DNA of 64,000 nucleotides from Bin55 sp963667455 (GTDB taxonomy: Bacteria > Pseudomonadota > Gammaproteobacteria > Pseudomonadales > Azotimanducaceae): NCBI GenBank assembly GCA_963667455.2, contig CAXXFR010000026.1:186001-250000 (forward strand). Reading direction: 5' to 3'. This document shows positions 1 to 8,275 of the stretch, in pieces (position 1 is the stretch's first letter; each line of letters opens with the position of its first letter). The notes below the pieces were generated by a model. It was not told the DNA's origin and ran no database searches. It was given only the letters and a program-made list of their open reading frames with translations. Position numbers and translations under genes: made by a program.

Positions 1-435
1 ATGATCAAGATGCTCGGCGCTTCTGAGAGTGAACTCATCATTCACGACGATGGCAATGGCTCAAGTAGCTCGGTTTACAACAACGAACGCGTCCTAGAGG
101 CGATGAAGAAACGTTTACGGGAGTGCCCGAGCCTACGAATACGTTGCCTATTCAACGACGATGCACAACTGAAGATTCTTGATCTGGCTAAGTCTGAACC
201 TGGAAAAGTCGAAATATGGCACGTAAAGGGTCCCAGACCCCAACACGACATTCACTACAAGGTTGTCGACAACGGAAAGATGGTTCACATGTCGTTCCAT
301 GACCATGGAGCGACTGAAAGAAAGTATATGATCCGTGAACCACCGAGATGGGCCCGCGGAACTCAACGACGAATTTGCAGAGTGCGCCGGAAGCACTTTG
401 AGACCGGAGTCAGGGACGCAACTAGAGTCGTCTGA
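1..435 (+). CDS. PLD-like domain protein, paralogue of the gene at 2287 (5' end outside window)
   Basis: The 144 residues visible align over their whole length with residues from about 50 onward of the protein at 2287-2865. Both carry a RELIIHDDG-like strand (SELIIHDDG here), a VYNN motif, RIRCLFN, and a HD...YKVVDN...SFHDH segment. The first methionine lies at window base 1 and matches an internal methionine of the paralogue, so the gene probably starts upstream and may have the same N-terminal membrane helix. The His/Lys/Asp spacing near residues 83-100 resembles a degenerate phospholipase D HKD motif, but a strict HxKxxxxD is not present, so catalytic activity is doubtful. It ends in RVV exactly like its paralogue. 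Between the copies lie an IS3 remnant and an EF-hand gene, so the tandem duplication is not recent. Confidence 0.7.
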   Translation: MIKMLGASESELIIHDDGNGSSSSVYNNERVLEAMKKRLRECPSLRIRCLFNDDAQLKILDLAKSEPGKVEIWHVKGPRPQHDIHYKVVDNGKMVHMSFHDHGATERKYMIREPPRWARGTQRRICRVRRKHFETGVRDATRVV

Positions 436-587
436 AGAACATGGTTGCATCTGATCCCCAACTGTACATCGCCTTAGCTATCTTGGTAGCTGCCGCTTTG
501 CAATTGGATCCGGGGGATTTGGAGTCGTAGTCGCTCCTAGCGTCGTCTTCTGGGCGGACTAGAGTTTACCTAGAGAAGCGAGTCAGG

Positions 588-815
588 ACAGGGCACGTTT
601 CACCGGATAGTTCTTGCTTACGGTTATTCTTCCTACGACCGCATCGCTCTTCCGCCATTTCGAGTTCCGCGATCCGCTACATTTTCTCCCGCATCGGGGA
701 AGCTCTGCACAACGGGTTGTAAATCAGCAGAAAGTACCCGACGATCTCGCTGGCGGCCTCTGTCCTGGCACTGAATGTCGGGCATGACCCGTAGGGCCGG
801 GATTCTCTTGATCAC
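588..815 (-). mobile_element. Decayed IS3-family element: left terminal repeat plus transposase C-terminus
   Basis: Bases 588-627 match the outer end of the intact IS3-family element at 37605-37644 (GCACGTTTC..GGATAGTT.TTGCTTA). The adjoining minus-strand sequence encodes YFLLIYNPLCRAS, matching the transposase tail YFLQIYNPLRRAS, followed by an in-frame stop that the intact copy lacks. Only the last part of the second transposase frame remains. The rest of 436-971 holds nothing else recognisable. Confidence 0.75.
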
Positions 816-971
816 GCCTTTGTAGTTATGACCGCTCGATCTTAGCGTACAGGCTCTCTAGTTGAGTCGGAAGGTGATTGGCGTACAACGTCAGGAGGAG
901 CGAGGTAGCTAGCGTCCCCACCGCTGTAGCGATGGACGAGTGCGTCGAGTATTCTCTGTGTCGTGGAAGCT

Positions 972-1526
972 CTACGGTGCGTCTTGCGCGGATTCTTTGG
1001 AACCGTCTGAACCGTTTACGTCGTCGTCATTTGAGGTACTCTCTGGTTCCTCTTCTTCGTCTTCGCCGGGATCGGCATTCCCAAAATTGCGCTCTAGGAT
1101 TTCCTCCAGTGAGATTTCACCACTCTCGTCCGTGTCGGTTCGCTTGAACTCCTCATCTATATCCTGCTCGTACTCTTTTCTTATCTCACTCAATTCGGCT
1201 TCGGATGGTTGGTTCACCTGCACGCCTCCCTCGACCAAGACCGCTAATTTCGCCTTCATCAATTCAATGTAAAACTCAGGCAATTCATCCTTGTCTAGAG
1301 AGTCGTTGTCGTCTACGTCACTATTGTCGAAGACTTCCTCGTAGAGGGGTTTCAGCACTTCTTTTGCTTTCTGCATCGCCTTTAGCTGTTCAGGTGATGG
1401 TTGTGCTTCCTGATGAAGAGATTGCGCTGAGACGGGAGCCGAGAGCATCGCTGCCGTAAGCAATAGCGTGGCGGATGTAAGCGGGGCGTTCAATCGTGAT
1501 GTTCTACATGATTGGGATGAATCCAC
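972..1526 (-). CDS. Secreted EF-hand calcium-binding protein
   Basis: The 184-residue protein starts at GTG and has a signal peptide: a basic start, a hydrophobic stretch at about residues 14-30, and a likely cleavage after APVSA near residue 34. Two canonical EF-hand loops follow, DVDDNDSLDKDE at about 70-81 and DTDESGEISLEE at about 131-142, each with acidic residues at loop positions 1, 3 and 12. The C-terminal 35 residues are very acidic and low in complexity. The family usually binds calcium in the periplasm or outside the cell; no enzymatic domain is seen. It stands alone between an IS3 remnant and gene-free DNA, so there is no operon context. The GTG start is favoured because it keeps the basic n-region; a later start is possible. 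Confidence 0.8.
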   Translation of the reverse strand: MDSSQSCRTSRLNAPLTSATLLLTAAMLSAPVSAQSLHQEAQPSPEQLKAMQKAKEVLKPLYEEVFDNSDVDDNDSLDKDELPEFYIELMKAKLAVLVEGGVQVNQPSEAELSEIRKEYEQDIDEEFKRTDTDESGEISLEEILERNFGNADPGEDEEEEPESTSNDDDVNGSDGSKESAQDAP

Positions 1527-2286
1527 AATGCCAAATTTCTTCTGCTCGCTTCTGTAGACCTAACATGTGCTGCATAGTATTACATGAGCAATAGAATAGA
1601 GCAAGCAAGATGAGAGCACATGAAGAGACAAGCTATCGGGATTGGACGCAGCACCGAGGGCACGCGTACCACACCCGCTGAAAAGGTGGACGCTTGGCTT
1701 CCGAACGTGCACACCGCCGTCGCGAATCTCAGCTTCCACATCGACTCCTGACGGCGAGTGTCAGTCACCTTGCGGCTTTGTCGAAGATCCGATACGCCTA
1801 AAGTGGGCTGTCATAGGTGCAGACGCGTGCACTTGATTAGTTTTGACTTGGCCGATCAGTCTGAACTGCTACACTCTCGGGTGCAGTTCATACTCTTTCT
1901 TCATATTCGATGGGTCTGTTTCTTATCGTTCTAAATGCTCCCAACCAAGACGTTGAGAGTCGAATCGATGGTCTCGCCAACGGTCACAAGCATCTCGACA
2001 ATGTGATTGTTGTGATCGACGACACCACGCTCATGGAACTGGCAATCACAGTCGGCACCAAGGGTGAAAATCGTATAGCCAACGCAGTAGAGTTCAAACT
2101 GAGTGGTTCCTAATCGGGCTACACCAAGCAAACGCTTTGGGATTGCATCAGACAGACTGAGTGCTGACAGAGAGAGTGAAACTGGGAACCCAATAGAGGT
2201 CTCTTCAAGGAGACCGACAGACTATTAACTGAATCGGTAGCGTACGAAGCGTTTGTGCAGGTCGCTTCCGATGTGGGAGATTGAAC
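1527..2286. other. Mostly gene-free stretch
   Basis: No convincing gene is seen. A 43-codon frame, 1620-1751 on the plus strand, starts at ATG and has reasonable codon use, but it has no recognisable family. An inverted repeat GGTCTC/GAGACC at 2198-2215 has a 6-base loop and no following T run, so it is not called a terminator. The sequence GGGAG at 2275-2279 is the ribosome site of the next gene. Confidence 0.4.
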
Positions 2287-2865
2287 ATGATCGAAGGTCC
2301 AGAATGGATTGTCATAGTCATTTACTTGCTCGGGTTCGGCTTGAGCACCTACCTGCTATTGAGTGCGATGGGCGATAGGGGAATCACCGAGTATTCAGCC
2401 GATTTCAACGACGAGCAAAGTGCGAGTGAAATGATCAAGTTGGTAGAAGAAAGTAACCGCGAACTCATCATTCACGACGACGGCATCAACTCTAGCAATT
2501 CCGTTTACAACAACGTGCGCGTGTTGGACGCGATGAGAAATCGACTGCAAGAGTGCCCTCGTCTGAGAATCCGATGCCTCTTCAACTTTGATGAGCAGTT
2601 AGAGCTACTCGATCTGGCTAAGTCGGAAAGCGGGAGAATCGACGTATGGCACACGGACAGCCGTAGGCCTCTGCACGATACCTTCTACAAGATCGTAGAC
2701 GGAGGAAGGTCGGTCCACCTCTCGTTCCACGATCACGAGGCAGGCGAACGAAGGTGTCTGATACGCAAGACTCCGAGATGGGCACTAGCCACGCGAAAGC
2801 GGGTGAGCAAGGCGGAACGGGAACATTTCGAAGCCGGCATCAATACTGCGACAAGAGTCGTCTGA
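2287..2865 (+). CDS. Membrane-anchored PLD-like domain protein, first gene of a three-gene operon
   Basis: I start at ATG 2287, seven bases after a GGGAG site; a TTG two codons upstream is too close to that site. Residues 7-27 form one hydrophobic membrane helix, followed by a cytoplasmic domain of about 160 residues. That domain has the alternating strands and the HD..FYKIVDGG..VHLSFHDH region reminiscent of PLD-like proteins such as the DUF7931 type, though the HKD signature is imperfect. Next come a GIY-YIG nuclease gene (32 bases downstream) and an AAA ATPase gene, all co-directional, which suggests one transcript. A paralogue without its visible N-terminus lies at 1-435. Seen: membrane segment, paralogy, operon. 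Inferred: a membrane-anchored effector or sensor domain. It could also be a purely structural PLD relative. Confidence 0.75.
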   Translation: MIEGPEWIVIVIYLLGFGLSTYLLLSAMGDRGITEYSADFNDEQSASEMIKLVEESNRELIIHDDGINSSNSVYNNVRVLDAMRNRLQECPRLRIRCLFNFDEQLELLDLAKSESGRIDVWHTDSRRPLHDTFYKIVDGGRSVHLSFHDHEAGERRCLIRKTPRWALATRKRVSKAEREHFEAGINTATRVV

Positions 2866-2897
2866 CTGACGAACATAGTTGCAATGGATTCACCATC

Positions 2898-3227
2898 ATG
2901 AACAAGCCTAGGAGAATATTTTGGGGCGGACTGCCGTTCACTGTCTGCGAATCAGAAGATCTATGGAACGACGTGCCGGGGGTCTACGTATTCGCCGGGC
3001 TCAGCCCGGACACCCGATGGTGGTACGCCAAGTACATCGGTAGCACAAGCTCCTTCAAGTCTCGGATGCCCAACCACGAAAAGTGGGAAGAAGCAGTTCG
3101 AATCGGAGCCTTTCAGATCCACGCCCTCGTTGTACCCGACCCGTCGGAGCGAGCAACCGTGGAAAGCGCACTAATAATGACATACAAGCCTCCGTTGAAC
3201 ATCCAAGTACCTAGCCCATCCTCGTAA
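2898..3227 (+). CDS. GIY-YIG nuclease-like protein, second gene of the operon
   Basis: The 109-residue protein is a compact GIY-YIG domain. It has PGVYVF at about 27-32, KYIGS at about 45-49, an arginine after it near 56, a catalytic-type glutamate in TVESALI at 89, and a YKPPLN ending at 101. The family cleaves DNA with a metal ion held by that glutamate. ATG 2898 is chosen because the domain begins about 25 residues later; an upstream in-frame ATG would overlap the preceding gene heavily. It sits 32 bases after the membrane PLD-like gene and 23 bases before the ATPase gene, so the three are probably translated from one message. A second, longer GIY-YIG protein is encoded at 45525-46010, with a similar KPPFN ending. 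Confidence 0.82.
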   Translation: MNKPRRIFWGGLPFTVCESEDLWNDVPGVYVFAGLSPDTRWWYAKYIGSTSSFKSRMPNHEKWEEAVRIGAFQIHALVVPDPSERATVESALIMTYKPPLNIQVPSPSS

Positions 3228-3250
3228 TTCGCCTCTAGTAAGGAATACCA

Positions 3251-4567
3251 ATGCTTTTGCACTTCGGTGTAGCCAACCACCGTTCTATTCGAGACTATCA
3301 GGAAGTCCTGTTCACCACATCGACTTCATCTGATTGGTTGACGATGGCGGTATCCGTCGTTGACGCGTCAGTGATTCCCGTTACAGTGTTCTACGGTGCA
3401 AATGCATCTGGCAAGTCAAATCTCCTCGATGCAATGGAAGTCATGCGCAATCTAATTGCTAAGTCTCACAAGAGCTTTGGCGCGACGGATCGAATTCTTC
3501 GGTTTCCATTTCTGCTTGATGCCAATAGTGCAAGGAAACCAACACGGTTTGAATGCAGCTTCACGTTGGGGGCGGGTTCAGACGAAGAACCCGTTTACGA
3601 GCTGGACATCGAGTTCACCGATCATGAGATATGTCACGAACGGCTACGTCGCACAGTTCGCCGTGAGCGACGCAGTACCCACACGCTCTACACCCGACGA
3701 AACTGCGACAGCGAAGTCCATGTCGATTTCGGTGCTCAATTGCAAGGAGAGAACCGGGTCACAGCGAAACTCACGCGAGCCAACAGTCTGTTTCTCTCAG
3801 CCGCTGCACAGAACAACCACCCACAACTCACGGAAGTTCATCAGTGGTTCGCCAGCAAATGGCAAAGTCTGCTCTCTGTCGCGCCAATTTCCGAGTCAGA
3901 GGTGGTTGGGGCAATCGCCAACCATGACAAGAGCAAATGGCTATACAACCTCTTGCAGCAGGCAGAGCTGGGAATGGGAGGTATTGAGATAGGAGGGCAA
4001 GAATTCGACGAACAATCTCATGAGATTAGGCGCAGACTGGCATCGTTGCTTGCGGGCCATACGAATGTGAAACCTGATGCTCAATCCGAGGAGCTTACAT
4101 ACCGAATTGCAAGGTCGACTCCAAAACAACTGCGTTTGTTGCATGAGTCCGGTGAGAGATTCTCGCCGTTAGACTACAGATCGGAGAGCCGAGGAACCAG
4201 AGTGTTCTTGACCATTGCTCTCTCCGCTTTGGAGTGTCTGTCAACTGGATCTGCTCTGTTGATCGATGACCTAGGCTCCAGCCTTAATCCTCGATTAGCT
4301 TCGGCTTTCGTTTCACTGTTCCTTCGAAGAGAGTCCAATCCCCATGGTGCACAACTCATCTGCAGTACACACGACATCGCGCTTCTCGGTTCCGGTCTGC
4401 TCACTCAAGATGCGATATGGCTTGTGGACAAGGATCGCAAGGGCGTTTCTTTGTTCACTCCTCTGTCGGACTTCAAATTGCGCGGCGACTTCGAGAGTGC
4501 GTATCGCCGTGGGCGAGTAGGCGGCTTGCCGACTGCGAACCATTTCTTTCTTGATCTAACGGGTTGA
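3251..4567 (+). CDS. RloA/AbiL-type AAA ATPase, third gene of the operon
   Basis: This 438-residue protein is an ABC/SMC-like ATPase of the AAA_21 group. Walker A is GANASGKS at 49-56. A signature-like region SRGTRVF precedes Walker B, LLIDDLGSS near 337-344, and the switch histidine lies in CSTHD at about 371-375. Walker B reads DD-L-G where most relatives have DE-L-D, so the second acidic residue is aspartate. The C-terminal RRGRVGGLP is the tail usually seen in ATPases that pair with an RloB nuclease in abortive-infection loci, but no RloB gene follows. Here the partners would be the upstream GIY-YIG and PLD-like proteins. An AGGAA ribosome site lies just before ATG 3251. Role inferred: energy-dependent control of a nuclease in phage defence. 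Confidence 0.85.
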   Translation: MLLHFGVANHRSIRDYQEVLFTTSTSSDWLTMAVSVVDASVIPVTVFYGANASGKSNLLDAMEVMRNLIAKSHKSFGATDRILRFPFLLDANSARKPTRFECSFTLGAGSDEEPVYELDIEFTDHEICHERLRRTVRRERRSTHTLYTRRNCDSEVHVDFGAQLQGENRVTAKLTRANSLFLSAAAQNNHPQLTEVHQWFASKWQSLLSVAPISESEVVGAIANHDKSKWLYNLLQQAELGMGGIEIGGQEFDEQSHEIRRRLASLLAGHTNVKPDAQSEELTYRIARSTPKQLRLLHESGERFSPLDYRSESRGTRVFLTIALSALECLSTGSALLIDDLGSSLNPRLASAFVSLFLRRESNPHGAQLICSTHDIALLGSGLLTQDAIWLVDKDRKGVSLFTPLSDFKLRGDFESAYRRGRVGGLPTANHFFLDLTG

Positions 4568-4733
4568 GTAGTGGGTCGTGGTTCAGTGTCACTGCCTCGT
4601 GAGCTTGAATTTCATTGGCTCGATCACCAACTATCAAGTACGTCAACCAATCCGTTCATCTCTGGCTGCTTTTCCGTCCCATCTCCCGGCTCGAATTCCT
4701 GCAAACTGAATGGGCAATTTCAAGGACTCTCGA

Positions 4734-4928
4734 ATGGAAAAGAACAAAGTTCTGCGAAAAACCGACCGAATGCAACAAATCTTCGATCACTCAGAGCGCA
4801 CCAAGATCCGAGCAAGCGAAGTCGGCATAACTCTCAAGATCAGTGATAAAGCACTCGCCGAACTCGAGCGAATAGAGTACGAGAGCGCGAAGGCAATGCA
4901 GGATGCTAGTAAGTATCTCTGGCGTTGA
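4734..4928 (+). CDS. Small WR-tail protein, copy A (64 aa)
   Basis: This is one of three paralogous small proteins in the first 12 kb (also 5699-5893 and 11938-12135). Shared features are a basic N-terminus with KxxxKT, a central R.xIxASxVGxTLKxSxKxLxEIxR helix-forming stretch, and a C-terminal Trp-Arg immediately before the stop. The start codon sits in a leader, GGACTCTCGAATGG, that is repeated before copy B, which fixes the start. It lies 166 bases after the ATPase gene on the same strand and could belong to that transcript. There is no signal peptide or membrane helix. I recognise no known family; size and charge would suit an antitoxin, adaptor or DNA-binding accessory, but that is only a guess. 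Confidence 0.65.
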   Translation: MEKNKVLRKTDRMQQIFDHSERTKIRASEVGITLKISDKALAELERIEYESAKAMQDASKYLWR

Positions 4929-4955
4929 GCTCACCCTGTCTCTCAACCGAGACGA

Positions 4956-5438
4956 CTATGACCCCGTGAGGAACATTCCCCAATATCCCAAGTTTATCGG
5001 CTTGTCTCCGACCTTCTGAAGAGAGAAGTTTCCTAGTCCGAACTTCTCCACACCCACCGAGTATGCATCTCCACTGTCGTTGAAGATGTTAACGATCTCA
5101 CCTCTATGCATCACCAGAATCTTGCCCCAGTGTTTGGACTCCATGTCCAATCGCACCTTCTCATATGCTTGCTTGTTGACGGCTAATTCATTTTCAGCCT
5201 TGCGCCTACGGCACTCCGTTGTTTCGATGCTCGTCCGCTCCGTTACGGGAGGTGAGCTTTCCGTGACATCAGGGGGAAGACGCTCGTGGATCTGTTTCAG
5301 GTCTTCACGAATCTCCCTCATGAAAGTCTCCACGACTTCCATATGGTCGTCCACCTCACGCTTCCATCGCAGAGAGGAATAAACGACCACACCAATGATC
5401 ATCAATGGGATCGCTAGCGCAATCCATGAATAGTCCAT
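4956..5438 (-). CDS. Membrane protein with C-terminal DUF5678-like domain
   Basis: The protein has 160 residues. Residues 5-24 are a membrane helix, about 28-85 a charged coiled-coil-prone linker, and about 103-150 a small alpha/beta domain with KHWGKILVMHRGEIV and GLGNFSLQKV. That last domain is clearly related to the one encoded at 6708-6956 (CGQFAVFHRGQLD...GIGNYIVQEI), and both look like DUF5678. In that family the domain is short, found alone or attached to other modules, and has no known reaction. The gene is convergent with copy A of the small WR-tail family, with 27 bases between the stop codons. Membrane placement is inferred from the helix. Confidence 0.7.
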   Translation of the reverse strand: MDYSWIALAIPLMIIGVVVYSSLRWKREVDDHMEVVETFMREIREDLKQIHERLPPDVTESSPPVTERTSIETTECRRRKAENELAVNKQAYEKVRLDMESKHWGKILVMHRGEIVNIFNDSGDAYSVGVEKFGLGNFSLQKVGDKPINLGYWGMFLTGS

Positions 5439-5698
5439 TTCTGACTCCTATTCGCTATACAAATGTCCGGTATATCTGGACATCGACATTCACGAGGATT
5501 ACTCAATAGTTCCTCGTGACCTTGAGCCCGATTGTACAACTCCCGAGTGTTGGTTCGCAGTTCGTGCTCTGTGAGCCTTGAAACTCGACGGGACAGCCAC
5601 CAACAGTCGAGTATGGCAGTGGAACAATCCATTCTTGGCCCGTTCACAGCTCGAGTGCGGCTCGACCAGTACGTTCGCCAAGTTCAGAGGACTCTCGA

Positions 5699-5893
5699 AT
5701 GGCATGCAAAGAAAAACCCAAGAAGACCGAATACACGAACACCAAAGGAGTCTGTTCTGAGCGCATCACGATCCCAGCAAGCAAGGTGGGAGTGACTCTC
5801 AAGCTCAGCGAGAAGACACTCGACGAGATTGATCGGCTGGCCGATGAAGCCTACGAAGCGGCACTGAAGGGAAAGAATCTCAGTTGGCGATGA
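5699..5893 (+). CDS. Small WR-tail protein, copy B (64 aa)
   Basis: It has exactly the same length as copy A at 4734 and is closest in sequence to copy C at 11938: both begin M-x-CKEKPKK and share ERITIPAS/TRITIPAS, VG.TL and SEKTL.EI. It ends in SWR before the stop. The leader AGAGGACTCTCGAATGG repeats that of copy A, with AGAGGA as a plausible ribosome site. A short GTG-started frame follows after 8 bases. No family recognised; conservation of length and both termini across three diverged copies is the main evidence that it is real. Confidence 0.65.
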   Translation: MACKEKPKKTEYTNTKGVCSERITIPASKVGVTLKLSEKTLDEIDRLADEAYEAALKGKNLSWR

Positions 5894-5901
5894 CCTAGTG
5901 T

Positions 5902-6120
5902 GTGGGTTTCCTCGAAGTTATCCGCAAATTTAGTTCTGGCGAGATTGGGCTGACCGAGCCATGCACTCCGTTAAACTCTCCGATGTTCATGGAGATTGCG
6001 GCGAGCTCATTGACGCAGGCGATGTATCGCTATAGTCAGTTAGAGGGTGAAGTGGCCTCTACCCAAGCGGTTCGATCGAGACAGTCGCCAGTCCCACGGA
6101 ACGACGAAGAGAAGCAATGA
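5902..6120 (+). CDS. Possible small protein (72 aa), unknown
   Basis: The frame starts at GTG, 8 bases after the stop of small WR-tail copy B, and could be translated with it. The product has a short hydrophobic start, a Met/Ala-rich middle and an Arg/Gln-rich tail. I see no domain or paralogue in the window, so the call rests only on spacing and an open frame. Confidence 0.3.
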   Translation: MGFLEVIRKFSSGEIGLTEPCTPLNSPMFMEIAASSLTQAMYRYSQLEGEVASTQAVRSRQSPVPRNDEEKQ

Positions 6121-6217
6121 TGTGCTACACCTCTCGAGAGTACAATGGGGTTGAGTCGATTCATATTCATAGCGTCGATCCACTGGCACCCGTTAGCCGA
6201 CTCCGTTCATAGCCAGA

Positions 6218-6487
6218 GTGTTGGTGCCGTTTATAGGAGACATGGTGACCTGCACACAGGAATCTGGTGATTCCCAGAATTCTTCTGTCCACATACATCT
6301 CAGCGAGTTCGAAATCTTGGAGATTGTGAAGAAAGCTGCAGAGCAGTATGAGGAGTACATACGTCTGGCGGAACTGGCGAAGATAGCGGACTACCAGGAG
6401 CGACCCGAAGTCTACAGACCCAGATACTCTTGGAAAGCTCCATTGGGTCTTGTCATCGATCGACCGCCGAATGTCAAGTTGATTTGA
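6218..6487 (+). CDS. Possible small protein (up to 89 aa), unknown
   Basis: The open frame has a GTG at 6218 and an ATG at 6242; AGGAG lies directly before the ATG, though very close to it. The middle is a good amphipathic helix (FEILEIVKKAAEQYEEYIRLAELAKI) and the C-terminus is Pro/Arg-rich. Composition looks protein-like but no family is recognised. The 220 bases that follow hold nothing clear. Confidence 0.4.
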   Translation: MLVPFIGDMVTCTQESGDSQNSSVHIHLSEFEILEIVKKAAEQYEEYIRLAELAKIADYQERPEVYRPRYSWKAPLGLVIDRPPNVKLI

Positions 6488-6707
6488 ACTTCAGAGGAAT
6501 TACCTGAGGGCGAACTAAGCAATACAACCTGGCCACTACCAACCGAAAACCCGATATCCATTCAGATTCATAGCAAGGTGCGATTTGAACCCACACTCTC
6601 TCGGTCAACCGAAGGTGACATTTGAGGCACGATGCGATGTCCGATTGGGCGGATCGACAAGTGTTCAAGGGTCTGAATTGATGTCAGCTAGACAACGGAG
6701 GAAAGAC

Positions 6708-6956
6708 ATGCCATACGACCAAGAAGCCGACTACAGAGCATTCAAGAAGCAACTTCCGGAGTTGCTTCGCACACACTGCGGACAATTTGCGGTGTTCCAC
6801 CGAGGTCAACTCGATGCGGTATTCAAAGCAAGAACCGACGCGTTGCAATATGCACGAGATGCGCTCGGCATCGGCAACTACATTGTTCAAGAAATCGAGA
6901 GAATCAAGCCCAGACCGTATTCGTACTCGCCCTACGCCAATCGGCCAATGGCATGA
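6708..6956 (+). CDS. DUF5678-like small protein (82 aa)
   Basis: A GGAGG site at 6697-6701 lies six bases before ATG 6708, which fixes this start over longer upstream openings. The protein is a single small alpha/beta domain: a helix (YRAFKKQLPELLRTH), then strands with FAVFHRGQLDAVF, a helix, and GIGNYIVQEI. It matches the C-terminal domain of the membrane protein at 4956-5438 and resembles DUF5678. No catalytic residues are evident. It stands just upstream (45 bases) of the HEPN-like gene on the same strand and could share its transcript. Confidence 0.72.
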   Translation: MPYDQEADYRAFKKQLPELLRTHCGQFAVFHRGQLDAVFKARTDALQYARDALGIGNYIVQEIERIKPRPYSYSPYANRPMA

Positions 6957-7001
6957 CCGGCAACGTCAATTGCTTCCAATCCCTTCTTCGCAGTCCCTCC
7001 C

Positions 7002-8210
7002 ATGAACTCAAAATCTACCAAAGCTCTGTCTCCTGAAGACCTACTTCGTCGTTTGAGCTTGTCGAAGTTCCTGCTGAAGGAAGGCAAGCTTGCTCTCGAG
7101 CGCCACGGAACCTACTCGCACGGTCTGGCAACATCACTGTTCCAGGATGCGACCGAGATATTTCTTCTGACCGTCGGGATGCACCGAAACGTCGACTTGG
7201 GCCAAAACCCATCATTTGTCGCAGTATTGAACAAGATCGTAGCCTTAGTTCCAATCGTTGTTCATCACAAGTACACCTTGTTGCGCCTGAACAAAGCCCG
7301 AGTCATGTTCAAGCACGAGGGTCTGACCACTCTCGACAGGAATGAGGTAATCACGTTCGCTGAAAACGTAACCAATTTCCTGACAGATGTGTGTGCTACC
7401 GAGCTGGGGATTGACTTCACAGGGGTTTCTCTCGCTGATGCCATCGGTCACCGACGAACGCAGAATTGGATCTCTCAAGCTGAATCAGAGCTAGAAGCAG
7501 GAAACATCGACAAAGCCCTGCAGAAGGCTTCGGGTGCGATGACTATCTACCTCGCGCACAGCTTCCGTCACGACCCTGCCTTTAAGAAGTCAAGACATCG
7601 TAGGCATCATTGGATGTTCCCTAGTCCACGGAAACTGTACACGAGTAATCCTTCTATCGAGGTACGAGACCGCAATTCCAACCTGCTGAGTAAATTGATT
7701 CAGTTCGCCAAATGGGCGAATGAGTACATCGAAATCAGCTCTGATCGAGTCCACCTTTTGGCACGGGGCGTTGATGTCAGCGCATTCGACAAATTCGGTG
7801 CGATCACACCCCGAGCTCTAGTCATGCCAGACGGACACATCCGGGTCGCTGAGATTGATGCCGTTGATTCTCCTACTGTTGACGATGTGAGGTTTTGTAT
7901 CGATACCGTAATCGATACGGCATTGGCTCTCCGCAACAATCGCCCGCCAGAGACGCTCGGCACACAATATTCCCCACTCCGAATACCTGTAACCTGCAAC
8001 ACCAACATCATCGTTAACCCACAAATGTCCGAACTTGAGCACATTCGAGAAGCAAGTCTAGGAGAGACTCTTGAGGTCCACCCCGATTTCCAACACTTCC
8101 CAGATTCAAACTACTTGCCGATTATTCAAGACGGAGATGTTGCCTTCGTATCCAAGGATTGTGTCGAACAACCTTCAATCGATTCTGTCGAGGATGCCAA
8201 TGCATCCTGA
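7002..8210 (+). CDS. HEPN-like protein (402 aa), possible RNase effector
   Basis: The N-terminal 150 residues are all-helical and contain RVMFKH at 100-105, which fits the Rx4-6H motif of HEPN ribonucleases, placed at the start of a helix after a long loop. A second helical region with an Arg/His-rich RHRRHHW segment follows at about 198-206, then an alpha/beta C-terminal half with no motif I can name. HEPN proteins are common toxin or defence effectors that cut RNA. The next gene, 65 bases downstream, is an HTH regulator and a third small gene follows, making a likely three-gene unit. The HEPN assignment is from motif and helix pattern only; a structural role is possible. Confidence 0.55.
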   Translation: MNSKSTKALSPEDLLRRLSLSKFLLKEGKLALERHGTYSHGLATSLFQDATEIFLLTVGMHRNVDLGQNPSFVAVLNKIVALVPIVVHHKYTLLRLNKARVMFKHEGLTTLDRNEVITFAENVTNFLTDVCATELGIDFTGVSLADAIGHRRTQNWISQAESELEAGNIDKALQKASGAMTIYLAHSFRHDPAFKKSRHRRHHWMFPSPRKLYTSNPSIEVRDRNSNLLSKLIQFAKWANEYIEISSDRVHLLARGVDVSAFDKFGAITPRALVMPDGHIRVAEIDAVDSPTVDDVRFCIDTVIDTALALRNNRPPETLGTQYSPLRIPVTCNTNIIVNPQMSELEHIREASLGETLEVHPDFQHFPDSNYLPIIQDGDVAFVSKDCVEQPSIDSVEDANAS

Positions 8211-8275
8211 CCGGTTTGGCTCCTGATGTCTCAGATTATCGCTGGCTCGAGCCTCGCAACTAACCGAGAAACTTC

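Noticed and set aside
1910..2131. Opposing 66-67 codon frames
   Set aside because: Each is the mirror of the other, neither has a ribosome site, domain or neighbour support.
6560..6620. Minus-strand T-arm-like GGGTTCAAATC with a D-arm-like sequence nearby
   Set aside because: Only one arm pairs reasonably and there is no anticodon arm or acceptor stem.
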